The position numbers and the translations under genes are program-made. Shown piece after piece: positions 52,648-61,900 of a DNA stretch of 64,000 bases (positions are counted from its first letter, which is position 1; the number at the start of each line of letters is the position of its first letter). This stretch comes from Pedobacter zeaxanthinifaciens. Lineage in GTDB: Bacteria > Bacteroidota > Bacteroidia > Sphingobacteriales > Sphingobacteriaceae. The stretch spans positions 1 to 64,000 of the forward strand of contig NZ_QMHP01000001.1 in assembly GCF_003313335.1 (NCBI RefSeq), written 5' to 3'. Under the pieces are notes generated by a model. That model was not told the DNA's origin, did not search any database, and saw nothing but the letters and a program-made list of their open reading frames with translations.

Positions 52648-54048
52648 ATGGACGGACTGATTATGGCGGGCCAGCTCTTGCTGGGATTATCGATACTAGT
52701 AATATTACACGAATTAGGACACTTTTTAGCCGCTAGGGCATTTGGAATTAAAGTAGAAAAGTTTTATCTGTTTTTTGACGCTTGGGGATTCAAGTTGTTT
52801 AGTTTCAAGGTAGGAGATACCGAATATGGCGTAGGCTGGTTACCGTTGGGAGGCTATGTTAAAATTTCGGGAATGATTGACGAATCCATGGATACCGAAC
52901 AAATGGCAGCTCCTGCTCAGCCTTGGGAATTCCGTTCTAAGCCAGCTTGGCAACGCTTAATTGTGATGTTAGGTGGTATCATCGTTAATATAATTGTAGG
53001 TATTTTTATTTTTTGGATGATGGCCTTCAAATATGGCGATACGTTTATTCCAAACGATAAATTAGCCTATGGTATCAGTCCTGGAATTGTTGGTAAGCAG
53101 ATGGGCTTGCAGCCTGGCGACAAGATTTTGGCTGTAAATGGTCAGAAGTTGATTTATCTTGATGAAATCATGAGTTCAAAAGTGCTTCTGAACAACACCA
53201 AATTAACAATTTCTCGCAACGGCGAAACCAAAGATTTGCGTGTTCCAGAATCAGTTTTGGATAGTATTAGCAAGTACAAAATGAAGGCCTTCATAGGTCC
53301 AAGGCTGGTTGCTAAAAAAATAGATTCGGTAATTACACCAAAGGATTTAACGCCTAAGCCTAGTATTCTTGATAAATTAAAGGCATTATTCGTTAAGCCA
53401 AAACCAGTTGTAGTGGAAACCCCAGCTTTTGATGCAGGCTTTAAAAAAGGAGATAGTATCTTATCAGTAAATGGTAAGCCGGCTAAATTCCACGATCAAA
53501 TAACTACTGAAGTATCGGCCAATCCGGGTAAGAAAATTGCTGTGGTTGTGCTACGAGGTGCTGAACAGCTTACGCTTACGCCAAAAGTATCTAAAGATGG
53601 TGTTTTAGCAATTAATATTCCGCCGGTTAAGCCAGCAATGGTTACCATTAATTATGGTTTTTTTGAAGCTTTTTCGGTAGGCATGGATAAAGGTTGGACC
53701 TCATTTACCGATAATGCGAAGGGCATTTGGAAAATGATTACGGGTAAATTAAGTGCTCGTAATATCAGCAGTCCAATTGGTATTGCCGGAGCATACGGAA
53801 GTGAATTCGATTGGGAAAGATTCTGGGGATTGACAGGTCTGATTTCTATGGCACTGGCATTTATGAATTTATTGCCAATTCCTGCCCTAGATGGTGGTCA
53901 CGTAGTGTTTTTAATTATTGAAATGATTAAAGGTAAACCACTGAGCGATAAATTTATGGAACGAGCTCAAATTGTCGGTTTTGTGATCTTATTGTGCTTA
54001 ATGGTATTTGCATTTGGTAACGATATCTTGAAAAAATTTGGAATATAA
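52648..54048 (+). CDS. rseP: RIP metalloprotease RseP (site-2 protease)
   Basis: 466 aa. Zinc motif HELGH at 21-25 in the first TM helix, FGIKVEKFYLFFDAW, GVGWLPLGGYVKISGM, two PDZ-like domains (about 150-205 and 255-320) and LPIPALDGGH near 415 in a later TM helix. Cleaves membrane-bound anti-sigma or signal peptides in regulated intramembrane proteolysis. In the same operon as dxr and hscB. Confidence 0.92.
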   Translation: MDGLIMAGQLLLGLSILVILHELGHFLAARAFGIKVEKFYLFFDAWGFKLFSFKVGDTEYGVGWLPLGGYVKISGMIDESMDTEQMAAPAQPWEFRSKPAWQRLIVMLGGIIVNIIVGIFIFWMMAFKYGDTFIPNDKLAYGISPGIVGKQMGLQPGDKILAVNGQKLIYLDEIMSSKVLLNNTKLTISRNGETKDLRVPESVLDSISKYKMKAFIGPRLVAKKIDSVITPKDLTPKPSILDKLKALFVKPKPVVVETPAFDAGFKKGDSILSVNGKPAKFHDQITTEVSANPGKKIAVVVLRGAEQLTLTPKVSKDGVLAINIPPVKPAMVTINYGFFEAFSVGMDKGWTSFTDNAKGIWKMITGKLSARNISSPIGIAGAYGSEFDWERFWGLTGLISMALAFMNLLPIPALDGGHVVFLIIEMIKGKPLSDKFMERAQIVGFVILLCLMVFAFGNDILKKFGI

Positions 54049-54088
54049 ATTAGGAATTAGGAATAAGGTTTTAGTCCTAATTCCTAAT
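54049..54088. repeat. Inverted repeat ATTAGGAATTAGGA / TCCTAATTCCTAAT
   Basis: Perfect 14-bp arms (54049-54062 and 54075-54088), loop of 12 bases, between rseP and hscB. It can form a hairpin but lacks a T run. The words (GGAATTAGG, and GGTATCAGG on the other strand at 54097-54106) recall the tract at 29569. Confidence 0.85.
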
Positions 54089-54112
54089 CCCTTGTACCTG
54101 ATACCCGTTAAA

Positions 54113-54634
54113 ATGAATTACTTCGAACTATATAGCTTGCCTATTTCATTTCATCCTGATCAACAGTTGGTGAAGCAGCAATTCTATGCCCTTAGCAAAA
54201 AGTATCATCCAGATTTTTACATCAACGAAAGCGCTGAAAAACAAGAGGAAGTGTTAGAATTATCGACACTAAACAATAAGGCTTTTCAAGTGCTTAAAAA
54301 CCAGCAAAAGGTACTGCAGTATGTGCTAGAATTGAAAGGTGTAATTAGTGAGGGAGAGAATTATGCCTTACCACAGTCTTTTTTAATGGATATGATGGAT
54401 GTGAATGAAGCTATTATGGACCTTCAATTTGATCCTGATCCCGAAAAACAAAAACTTATTCAAGCTAATTTGGCTGAAATAGAGGAAGCGCTGCATCATG
54501 ATTTGGAAAGTAACACAAAAGCTTTCGATCAACTAAATGAATCTGAGCAACAAATACACCTGCAGAAGATCAAAGATATCTATTATAGGAATAAGTATAT
54601 CCAACGAATTAAAGATAGCTTAGCCAAGCTTTAA
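54113..54634 (+). CDS. hscB: Fe-S cluster co-chaperone HscB (J-domain)
   Basis: 173 aa from the ATG at 54113; an in-frame ATG farther upstream falls in the hairpin repeat and would give no conserved sequence. J-domain motif HPD at residues 32-34 (LSKKYHPDFY) after the MNYFELYSLPISF start, and a C-terminal three-helix HscB domain. Delivers the scaffold to HscA-type Hsp70 in iron-sulfur assembly. Confidence 0.85.
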   Translation: MNYFELYSLPISFHPDQQLVKQQFYALSKKYHPDFYINESAEKQEEVLELSTLNNKAFQVLKNQQKVLQYVLELKGVISEGENYALPQSFLMDMMDVNEAIMDLQFDPDPEKQKLIQANLAEIEEALHHDLESNTKAFDQLNESEQQIHLQKIKDIYYRNKYIQRIKDSLAKL

Positions 54635-55100
54635 TTGCCCCATTCCATCTTATTTTTATTTACTGGAGGTTGCTCACGTAGCTGGCGATTGATTTTTCCT
54701 GCTTGTTAGCTACGAATACAATTGATCATCGTACAAAACAAAAAAGCTTCGAATTGCTTCGAAGCTTTTTGTGAATCCTCCCATACAAAACTCGAACATT
54801 TTGTTGGCTGATTTGAGATATTAAACATTTTAAAGGAAACTAATAATTAAAATAAATATTTTTAGCCTTTGGACTGAAAAAGATAGCTTTTAGCAGCAAA
54901 TGACGCATCGGTAAGCGTTCAGAAGCGTAGGTAATAACTTCATTTTTTAAGATGTTTTATCAGTCCATTCAATTTTTGCTGTGATGCCTGCTGAGGATAA
55001 AAAATATTAGAATCTTGGAATTATAGTTAACCTTAAAATAGTAACTTGTCCAGAAGATTATTTTGTTAATATCTATTTAAGTTAGTAAACTCCTTAAATT
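54635..55100. other. Non-coding spacer between hscB and a lipoprotein gene
   Basis: 466 bp. Aside from the strong hairpin at 54741, nothing supported. AT-rich with no long reading frame. Confidence 0.7.
54741..54770 (+). terminator. Perfect hairpin AAAAAGCTTCGAA/TTCGAAGCTTTTT
   Basis: 13-bp perfect stem, loop TTGC (54754-54757). A runs and T runs flank it, so it can work on either strand; the nearest upstream gene is hscB, which ends 107 bases earlier. Confidence 0.85.
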
Positions 55101-55649
55101 ATGAACGCTTTTAAAAATATCCTTTTTTTATCATTTATCTTACTTATCATCGCAAATTCCGGTTGCAGGAAAATTTCCTACATTGAGCCTGACCCCGTGC
55201 TACCACCAGTTACACAGGTAGGTGCGAATACCTTTGGATTTATGTATGGAGATGCACTTTGGGTTTTTAACAGTGAAAAACCTAAAAATAATATAGACGC
55301 TTACATTACGGTTCGAGGCAAATATTGTGAGATGAGAGTGGAGCGTGCCGGAGCAAGCTATAATCCAAGACTTGACGTAATTACAATTTTTGCAGATAAT
55401 TTCAACGGTGTTGGAAAGTACAGTATTGAAACTATACTTGGCGCTGAGCTAATTTTTGTCCAAAGTATCGACCCAAATAAGGATTTGATTTATAATATTC
55501 AACCAGGTTCTGAGCTGATAATCACTAAATATGATCCAGATAAAAAGATCGTTGCAGGCGAATTCTCATTTTCTGCAAAGAAAAAAGGAGGAGATGAGAT
55601 TATAACAGTAACAAAGGGAAGATTTGATGTCATCTACAGAGGCGATTGA
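55101..55649 (+). CDS. DUF6252-like lipoprotein
   Basis: 182 aa. Lipobox NSGC near residue 22, followed by LPPVTQVGANTFGFMYGDALWVF, the usual opening of DUF6252 proteins (PPxTQxGxNTFGxxxNGxxW). The rest is a beta-sandwich-like part. Surface lipoprotein of unknown role, standing alone. Confidence 0.75.
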   Translation: MNAFKNILFLSFILLIIANSGCRKISYIEPDPVLPPVTQVGANTFGFMYGDALWVFNSEKPKNNIDAYITVRGKYCEMRVERAGASYNPRLDVITIFADNFNGVGKYSIETILGAELIFVQSIDPNKDLIYNIQPGSELIITKYDPDKKIVAGEFSFSAKKKGGDEIITVTKGRFDVIYRGD

Positions 55650-55934
55650 CATTTACTTTAGTGCCTTTACGGATAAAAGCACTAATTGACATTAAAATAG
55701 TGGTTAACGTCTTTGTAAAGATTTTTTGATTTGAAATAAGCTCAAGTGATGGAAGATATTACGAGCCTATAATTTTTTTCTTGAAAATTGCCAAATGTTT
55801 GGTTTTTAAGGTCAGAAGGAAAGTCAAAGACGTAGATGGATCGATATTTCCACACAACCTACTGTGGAAGGATGCGTATTAAACAGTCTAGATTAGATTA
55901 TATCTACTTATCCTTTTGGATTTAGCGAATGAAG

Positions 55935-55964
55935 AATAAAAAAAGCGCATCGGTTGATGCGCTT
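55935..55964 (-). terminator. Terminator of the tRNA-Lys gene
   Basis: AAGCGCATC (55943-55951) pairs with GATGCGCTT (55956-55964) around GGTT. On the minus strand it is followed by a run of seven T. Confidence 0.85.
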
Positions 55965-55977
55965 AAATTTTGATCTG

Positions 55978-56050
55978 TGATCCCGCTGGGATTCGAACCC
56001 AGGACCACTACATTAAAAGTGTAATGCTCTACCAGCTGAGCTACGGAATC
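55978..56050 (-). tRNA. tRNA-Lys (anticodon TTT)
   Basis: 73 nt on the minus strand. Acceptor GATTCCG pairs with CGGGATC, discriminator A, T-arm GGGTTCGAATCCC, and anticodon loop CTTTTAA giving TTT. CCA is not encoded. Confidence 0.95.
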
Positions 56051-56071
56051 TTCCTTTGTTCTAAGGAGGTG

Positions 56072-56103
56072 CAAATATAGAAATAGTTGTGATTACTTAC
56101 AAG
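56072..56103 (-). promoter_or_regulatory. Promoter of tRNA-Lys (CTTG - 20 bp - TATATTTG)
   Basis: On the minus strand, TATATTTG (56072-56079) fits the Bacteroidota -7 box TAnnTTTG. CTTG (56100-56103) stands 20 bp upstream, like the -33 TTTG box. Confidence 0.75.
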
Positions 56104-56643
56104 CTATTTTGTTAAATAATTTCATTTTTTTTGTATTTGCTTGATTTACAACTTGAAGATTTATCAAATAAAAAACGTTAGTTAATATTTTCATTTTTTG
56201 ACTTGGTTGTTTACATTCGATTCTACAAAATACCGGCTTAATTTAACCGTTACGCTATCTAAGTACATCATAAACCTAACAAGATTGCGATATAGTGCTA
56301 TAGCCTTGATTGGCTTCCTTTTTTTCCTATAAGCGCATCTCTGTTCACTTATTAAATTTTGACAGACAGGAATGAGTTGATTTAGTTTGTTATAACATAT
56401 TAGCTATATCCTTGAAAAAGTTGTAACTAAATTCCTGTGGCCTATATCACTGAGAACCTATATTTCGTTGCCGGCAGCTAGCTTTTACATATTTCGCTTA
56501 GCGATGTGTACTAAGGTTGTTAAATGACGTGAGTAAGCGTTTTTTGATATTAGCCAGAAATTTAGCGGAGTAACTAATGATGGGTGTAATGTTAAAAAAC
56601 AAAACAGTTGATTAATGTTTAAACAAACCATGATTACCAATTG
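56104..56643. other. Non-coding spacer between two tRNA genes
   Basis: About 540 bp of AT-rich sequence with many stops in all frames. I find no gene, no clear hairpin and no repeat. Confidence 0.6.
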
Positions 56644-56679
56644 AAAAAAAAATGACCAAACTGTTGCAGAATGGCCATT
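56644..56679 (-). terminator. Terminator of the tRNA-Leu gene
   Basis: On the minus strand AATGGCCA pairs with TGGTCATT (one G-T pair), followed by a T run (nine bases, 56644-56652 as A). It lies 36 bases behind the tRNA. Confidence 0.75.
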
Positions 56680-56714
56680 TTTACTTTAATTTTTCTCCCA
56701 ATTTCTTGGGGTCG

Positions 56715-56794
56715 TACCCAGGGCCGGGATCGAACCGGCACGGTCTCCCACTAGTGTTTGAGACTAGCGCGTCTACCAATTCCGCCACCTGGGC
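56715..56794 (-). tRNA. tRNA-Leu (anticodon CAA)
   Basis: 80 nt, class II with a short variable arm. Anticodon stem CTAGT/ACTAG, loop CTCAAAC giving CAA, T-arm GCCGG TTCGATC CCGGC. The first acceptor pair reads G-T (G1, T72), which is unusual. CCA is not encoded. Confidence 0.9.
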
Positions 56795-56815
56795 ATTTGC
56801 TTATAAGCGGGAGCG

Positions 56816-56847
56816 CAAATCTATAAAAAGACTTCAGATTACACAAG
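56816..56847 (-). promoter_or_regulatory. Promoter of tRNA-Leu (CTTG - 20 bp - TAGATTTG)
   Basis: On the minus strand TAGATTTG (56816-56823) fits the -7 box, with CTTG 20 bp upstream, the same layout as for tRNA-Lys. Confidence 0.75.
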
Positions 56848-56906
56848 TTTTATTTAAACTATTATGAAATATTTTTACTTGCCGTAGCTTTGTTGCAGAC
56901 AGTCAG

Positions 56907-57206
56907 CTAATTAATTTTTAAGTTTTCCTCTTGTTTTAATTTCTTTTCTACGTAAAACGGTACAAAAGGTAATAAGGAGGCTATAAATAAAACTACTACT
57001 TTCCAAAAGCTCCATTTTCGTTCTTGCCAAGCCATTAACAAAAAAGCAATGTAAAGCACAAATAAAAGCCCATGAGCCCATCCAACATATTTCACAGCTA
57101 ACGGCAGGTCGGCAAAATATTTAAGCGGCATAGCTATTAAAAGTAATACAATGTAGGAAATGCCCTCGGCCAGGGCAACTTTTCTGAAAAGGTGTAGTGA
57201 TGACAT
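56907..57206 (-). CDS. DUF3817 small membrane protein
   Basis: 99 aa with three hydrophobic segments (about 13-30, 40-60, 68-88). Opening FRKVALAEGISYIVLLLIAMPLK-type helix and the segment VKYVGWAHGLLFVLYI match DUF3817. Function unknown; similar small proteins are related to YdzA. Stands alone, near the tRNA-Leu gene. Confidence 0.8.
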   Translation of the reverse strand: MSSLHLFRKVALAEGISYIVLLLIAMPLKYFADLPLAVKYVGWAHGLLFVLYIAFLLMAWQERKWSFWKVVVLFIASLLPFVPFYVEKKLKQEENLKIN

Positions 57207-57410
57207 AGAATTAACTTAAATTTTGGGCAAATGTACCATCTATCGGTTGCTTAGACGAAGTTGAGTTTTATTTTGACAATAGAGCAACTGTAGCTGTTTT
57301 GTCGCAAATAAGTTTTAATGATTAACCTCATTGTTCCAGAGCTTTGTTGCGTAACTTTTTATTGATGTTTCGTTAACATTAAGTTAACATTGGATTTCTA
57401 ATTTTAACTT

Positions 57411-57641
57411 ATGAACTATCCAGTATTTATTTTTCATGAGTTAGTGCTACGAGTTTCATATATCAACCGTAAAGTAGGTAGGTACATTTCTAGCACCATA
57501 GAGAATGGTATCTGTTTTATTGATACCACTAGCGGTAAAATTGCGGTAGCGCAAGAGTGGTTAGAAAAGCAATACCGAGATCCTAGCCAAATTTCATCTG
57601 ATCAATTGGAGGAGCTTGCAGCTGGTTTCGAGGCCAAGTAA
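57411..57641 (+). CDS. Small unrecognised protein
   Basis: 76 aa, no signal or TM helix. Begins MNYPVFIFHELVLRVSYI and ends in a charged helix (SSDQLEELAAGFEAK). No family recognised. Clean start after an AT-rich spacer with a direct repeat (GTTAACATT twice at 57372-57392), and a strong terminator follows, supporting a real transcript. Confidence 0.55.
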   Translation: MNYPVFIFHELVLRVSYINRKVGRYISSTIENGICFIDTTSGKIAVAQEWLEKQYRDPSQISSDQLEELAAGFEAK

Positions 57642-57663
57642 AAAAATATGCTTATAAAATAGG

Positions 57664-57699
57664 AAAGCCCTTAATTCATTAAATTAAGGGCTTTTTTTT
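57664..57699 (+). terminator. Terminator behind the small gene at 57411
   Basis: AAAGCCCTTAATT (57664-57676) pairs with AATTAAGGGCTTT (57682-57694), loop of five, followed by more T. Perfect 13-bp stem. Confidence 0.9.
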
Positions 57700-57723
57700 G
57701 GTTATTGCTTAGTTATTGCTTTG

Positions 57724-58383
57724 TTATTTTCCCGCTGCTTTTGCATGATCTGCTAAGAAGGTAGCTAAACCACTATCGGTAAGTGGGTGCTTCAACAAAC
57801 CGGTAATAGCAGCTAATGGAGCTGTAATTACATCTGCGCCAATTTTAGCACAGTTAACGATATGTAATGGCCCACGGATAGAAGCTGCTAAAATTTGAGT
57901 TTCAAAGCCGTAGTTGTCAAATATCAGTCTAATGTCTTCAATTAATGTTAGTCCGTCAGTAGAGATGTCATCTAATCTTCCCAAGAATGGAGAAACATAA
58001 GTAGCTCCAGCTTTTGCTGCCAACAATGCTTGTGCAGGAGAGAAGATTAATGTGCAATTGGTTCTGATTCCTTTGCTGCTGAAATATTTAATGGCTTTAA
58101 GGCCTTCTTTAATCATTGGTACCTTCACTACGATTTTAGGATTAAGCGCTGCTAAAGCTTCACCTTCCTTAACTATACCTTCGTAATCAGTAGAAATTAC
58201 TTCTGCGCTTACGTTGTCATCAACAATATCGCAAATTGCTTTGTAGTGATTGATTACGTTTTCATCACCCGTAATACCTTCCTTAGCCATTAAGCTAGGG
58301 TTGGTGGTAACGCCGTCTAAAACGCCTAAATCTTGTGCTTCCTTAATTTGATCTAAGTTGGCAGTATCAATAAAAAATTTCAT
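57724..58383 (-). CDS. fsa: Fructose-6-phosphate aldolase / transaldolase-like protein
   Basis: 219 aa, the short form typical of FSA and TalC. Begins [16 protein letters not shown], with [11 protein letters not shown], the Schiff-base Lys87 in [18 protein letters not shown] and FLGRLDDIS. Cytoplasmic; either cleaves fructose-6-phosphate or acts as a transaldolase. Short family members often do the latter. The SRP RNA gene lies upstream on the same strand. Confidence 0.85.
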   Translation of the reverse strand: MKFFIDTANLDQIKEAQDLGVLDGVTTNPSLMAKEGITGDENVINHYKAICDIVDDNVSAEVISTDYEGIVKEGEALAALNPKIVVKVPMIKEGLKAIKYFSSKGIRTNCTLIFSPAQALLAAKAGATYVSPFLGRLDDISTDGLTLIEDIRLIFDNYGFETQILAASIRGPLHIVNCAKIGADVITAPLAAITGLLKHPLTDSGLATFLADHAKAAGK

Positions 58384-58476
58384 GCTATATAATGCTATAA
58401 ATTGGTTAAAGGTTTCGAGGAAATTCGAGAATTATCATTTCCATAATTATGCTAACCTGAAAGGAAATGAAAAAAA

Positions 58477-58572
58477 GGGCAAGCAACTTTTATCGCACCG
58501 CTACAACCTTCTACCCTTGCTTTGTTCCCAACCTGGGGGAGTTCAAAGGGAGCTGGTCGTAAAAGACTTGCC
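58477..58572 (-). ncRNA. ffs: Signal recognition particle RNA (small bacterial type)
   Basis: About 96 nt on the minus strand. The ends GGGCAAG and CTTGCCC pair, and the apical part reads CCCAGGTTGGGAACAAAGCAAGGGT, the domain IV pattern with GGAA tetraloop and AGCA. AGCGGTGCG near the 3' side fits Bacteroidota SRP RNA. The closing stem is followed by seven T, acting as terminator. Confidence 0.8.
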
Positions 58573-58576
58573 CGGC

Positions 58577-58606
58577 ACAAAGGTAGTAAAAGCAGTGGTT
58601 TTACAA
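58577..58606 (-). promoter_or_regulatory. Promoter of the SRP RNA gene (TTTG - 18 bp - TACCTTTG)
   Basis: On the minus strand TTTG (58603-58606) is followed after 18 bp by TACCTTTG (58577-58584), matching TTTG-N19-TAnnTTTG, about five bases before the RNA. Confidence 0.85.
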
Positions 58607-58620
58607 AATATAAATTAGCT

Positions 58621-58907
58621 AAAATTTAAAGTTTTTTCAAGTTGTTTAAAGTCAGTTAGTTGTGTTGTGTAGGATATTGTCTGTTTGTTGTGAAATGTTG
58701 TTTTAAATCATTTAAACGCGTAAATGATATCTGTGTTGAATTACTAATATTTTAATTGGTATCGTTTTCTTTTATCATATTGATAATTTTAAATTTAATT
58801 TTTGCGTATAATATACTTTTTTGATAAAAATTTTATCATTTATGTAATTTTTACTTATTTTTTTGTATCTTAGTGTTCAATACACACTAACTACAACCAA
58901 CTAATAA
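58621..58907. promoter_or_regulatory. Upstream region of gltB
   Basis: 287 bp, very AT-rich. It holds GATAAAAATTTTATC (about 58819-58833), an inverted repeat that could bind a regulator, and a weak -7-like TATCTTAG (about 58865). No gene is seen. Confidence 0.35.
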
Positions 58908-61900
58908 ATGGAAAATTTAAATGTACAACAGGGTTTGTATCGCAGTAGTTTTGAACACGACGCTTGCGGTATAGGTTTTGTTGCCCATGTGAAAGGGAGA
59001 AAATCACATCAGAACATTTCAGATGCGCTGACCATTTTGGAGAATTTGGATCACCGTGGCGCATGTGGGGCTGAACCTAATACTGGAGATGGTGCCGGTA
59101 TCATGATACAGGTTCCCCACGAATTTTTATTTGACGAATGTTTACGTACGGGTTTTAGTTTGCCAGCATATGGCGACTACGGCGTAGGCATGCTTTTTAT
59201 GCCTAAGGAAATTAGGGCTAGAGAGGAATGTCGAGAAATTATTTATCGCACAGCTGAAAAATTGGGCTTTGAGGTGCTTGGTTTCAGAAAAGTTCAGGTA
59301 GATACCACGGATATTGGTCAGATGGCTTTATCGGTAGAACCTGAAATTGAACAAGTATTTGTTTCAAGGCCTTATCACGTTGCGGCTGGTGCTGATTTTG
59401 AACGTAAGTTATTTGTGCTAAAAACCTACGTTACGAAAACTATTTACAGTGCTGTTAAGGATAGCAAGCAGGATTTTTACATAGCGTCATTTTCGTCGCG
59501 AACCATTGTGTATAAAGGACAGCTTACTTCTTTGCAGGTGCGCACTTACTATACCGAGCTCAGCGATAAGCGGATGGTTTCGGCCTTTGGTTTGGTGCAC
59601 TCTCGTTTTGCCACTAATACCTTCCCTTCTTGGCGTTTGGCGCAACCTTTTAGGCATATTGCCCACAATGGTGAAATCAATACGTTACAAGGAAATTTGA
59701 ACTGGTTTCGCTCTAGTGTGAAATCATTTGCATCTCCATATTTTACTCCGGAGGAGTTGAACATGATTTTGCCAGTGATTGATGAAACGCAGTCAGATTC
59801 GGGATGTTTAGATAATGTAGTTGAATTGTTGTTGCATGCAGGCCGCTCGTTGCCGCATGTTTTAATGATGTTGATCCCTGAAGCTTGGGATGGAAATAAA
59901 GATATGGATCCTTTGAAAAGGGCGTTCTATCAGTTCCACGCTTCGTTAATGGAACCATGGGATGGTCCTGCCGCCATTGCATTTACTGATGGTAACTTAA
60001 TTGGAGCAACCTTGGATAGAAATGGCCTCCGTCCTTCGCGTTATGCGTTAACTAGCGATGATCGTGTGATTATGGCATCTGAATCGGGAGCGGTTGAGAT
60101 TGACCAAAGCACCGTGATTGAAAAGGGTAGGCTAACCCCTGGTAAAATGTTTGTAGTTGACATGGAGCAGGGGCGCATCATTAGTGATGAAGAGATTAAA
60201 AAACAAATTTGCGGTCGCCGACCATATGCAGATTGGATCAATCAATATCAAATTAAATTGGAAGAATTGCCTGAACCAAGGGTGATGTTTACCAATTTAT
60301 CAGAAGAATCGATATTTAATTATCAGCAAGTTTTCGGTTATACCAGAGAAGATATCGACTTACTAATTAAGCCAATGGCTATTGAAGGTAAAGAGGCTAT
60401 TGGTTCAATGGGTACTGATACACCTTTAGCGGTGCTATCTAAACAGCCTCAACACTTATCGTCTTATTTCAAGCAGTTGTTTGCTCAGGTAACCAACCCG
60501 CCAATTGATCCTATTCGTGAAAGAGTGGTAATGAGCTTGGCTGGATTTATGGGTAATAATGGCAACTTATTGGAAGAGAATCAGATGCAGTGCCATTGTG
60601 TGGGTATACCGCATCCAATTTTAACCAATCCGGAGCTAGAAAAACTAAGAAGTATCGATACGGGACTTTTCCAATCGAAAACTTTGCAGATGTATTTTAG
60701 GGCTGATGGTAAGTCGGGTTCACTACAAAAAGCTTTAGATCGTTTGTGCCGTTATGCAGTGGATGCTGTAGAGGACGGCTTTCAGGTGATCATTTTGAGT
60801 GATAGAGCTTTGGATTCTACCCATGCTGCAATTCCTTCTTTATTGGCGGTTTCTGCGGTTCATCACCACTTAATTAGAAAAGGCTACAGAGGTGCGGTAG
60901 GAATTGTAATTGAAGCTGGCGATGTTTGGGAAGTGCATCATTTTGCTACTTTAATTGGCTTTGGCGCAACGGCGGTAAATCCGTATTTGGCGCTTGAAAC
61001 CATTAATACTTTCCAAAAGGAGAGTGGTTTAACGCAAGATAAGCTGAACTATAACTACATCAAATCTGTTAAAGATGGATTGTTGAAGATCTTCTCTAAA
61101 ATGGGGATTTCTACACTTCAGTCGTACCATGGAGCACAGATTTTCGAAATTCTTGGTTTGAACCAACAAGTAGTGAATACTTACTTTACAGGAGCAGTTT
61201 CGCGTATTGGTGGCTTAGGCTTGGATGAAATTGCTCAAGAAGCTTTAATTAAGCATAATCGTATTTTCGGAAAGCATACACAAACCGAACATATTTTAAC
61301 TGCTGGTGGTACTTATAAATGGAGAAGACGCGGGGAAAAACACTTGTTTAACCCAGAAACCATCCATTTGCTACAGAATGCAACCCGTAAAAATGATTTT
61401 GGTACATTTAAAAAGTACTCAAAGCTGGTTAACGAACAAACTACCCAAGCTTACACTATAAGAGGTCTATTTGATTTCAATTATAGTCGTCCTTCAGTGA
61501 GTATTGACGAGGTAGAGCCAATTGAGCAGATTTTGAGACGTTTTGCTACGGGAGCGATGTCTTTTGGATCAATATCTCACGAGGCGCACTCTACGTTAGC
61601 TATCGCGATGAATAGGATTGGTGGTAAAAGTAACACTGGCGAAGGTGGTGAGGATGAAATTCGTTACCAAACTTTAGCCAATGGCGACTCAATGCGTTCG
61701 GCAATTAAACAGATTGCTTCTGCTCGTTTTGGCGTAACCAGTTATTATTTAACCAATGCGGACGAGCTGCAAATCAAGATGGCTCAAGGTGCAAAACCTG
61801 GGGAAGGCGGTCAGCTGCCTGGTCACAAAGTGGATGATTGGATTGCAAAAGTTCGTCACTCTACGCCAGGTGTTGGTTTAATTTCGCCGCCACCACATCA

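Noticed and set aside
54774..54812. Possible tRNA remnant (GAATCCTCCC ... CTCGAAC)
   Set aside because: No cloverleaf can be drawn; the resemblance is limited to a few bases.
56652..56867. 71-codon frame on the plus strand
   Set aside because: It runs through the tRNA-Leu gene and its terminator.
58358..58618. 86-codon frame on the plus strand
   Set aside because: It lies across the SRP RNA and its promoter and has no protein-like pattern.
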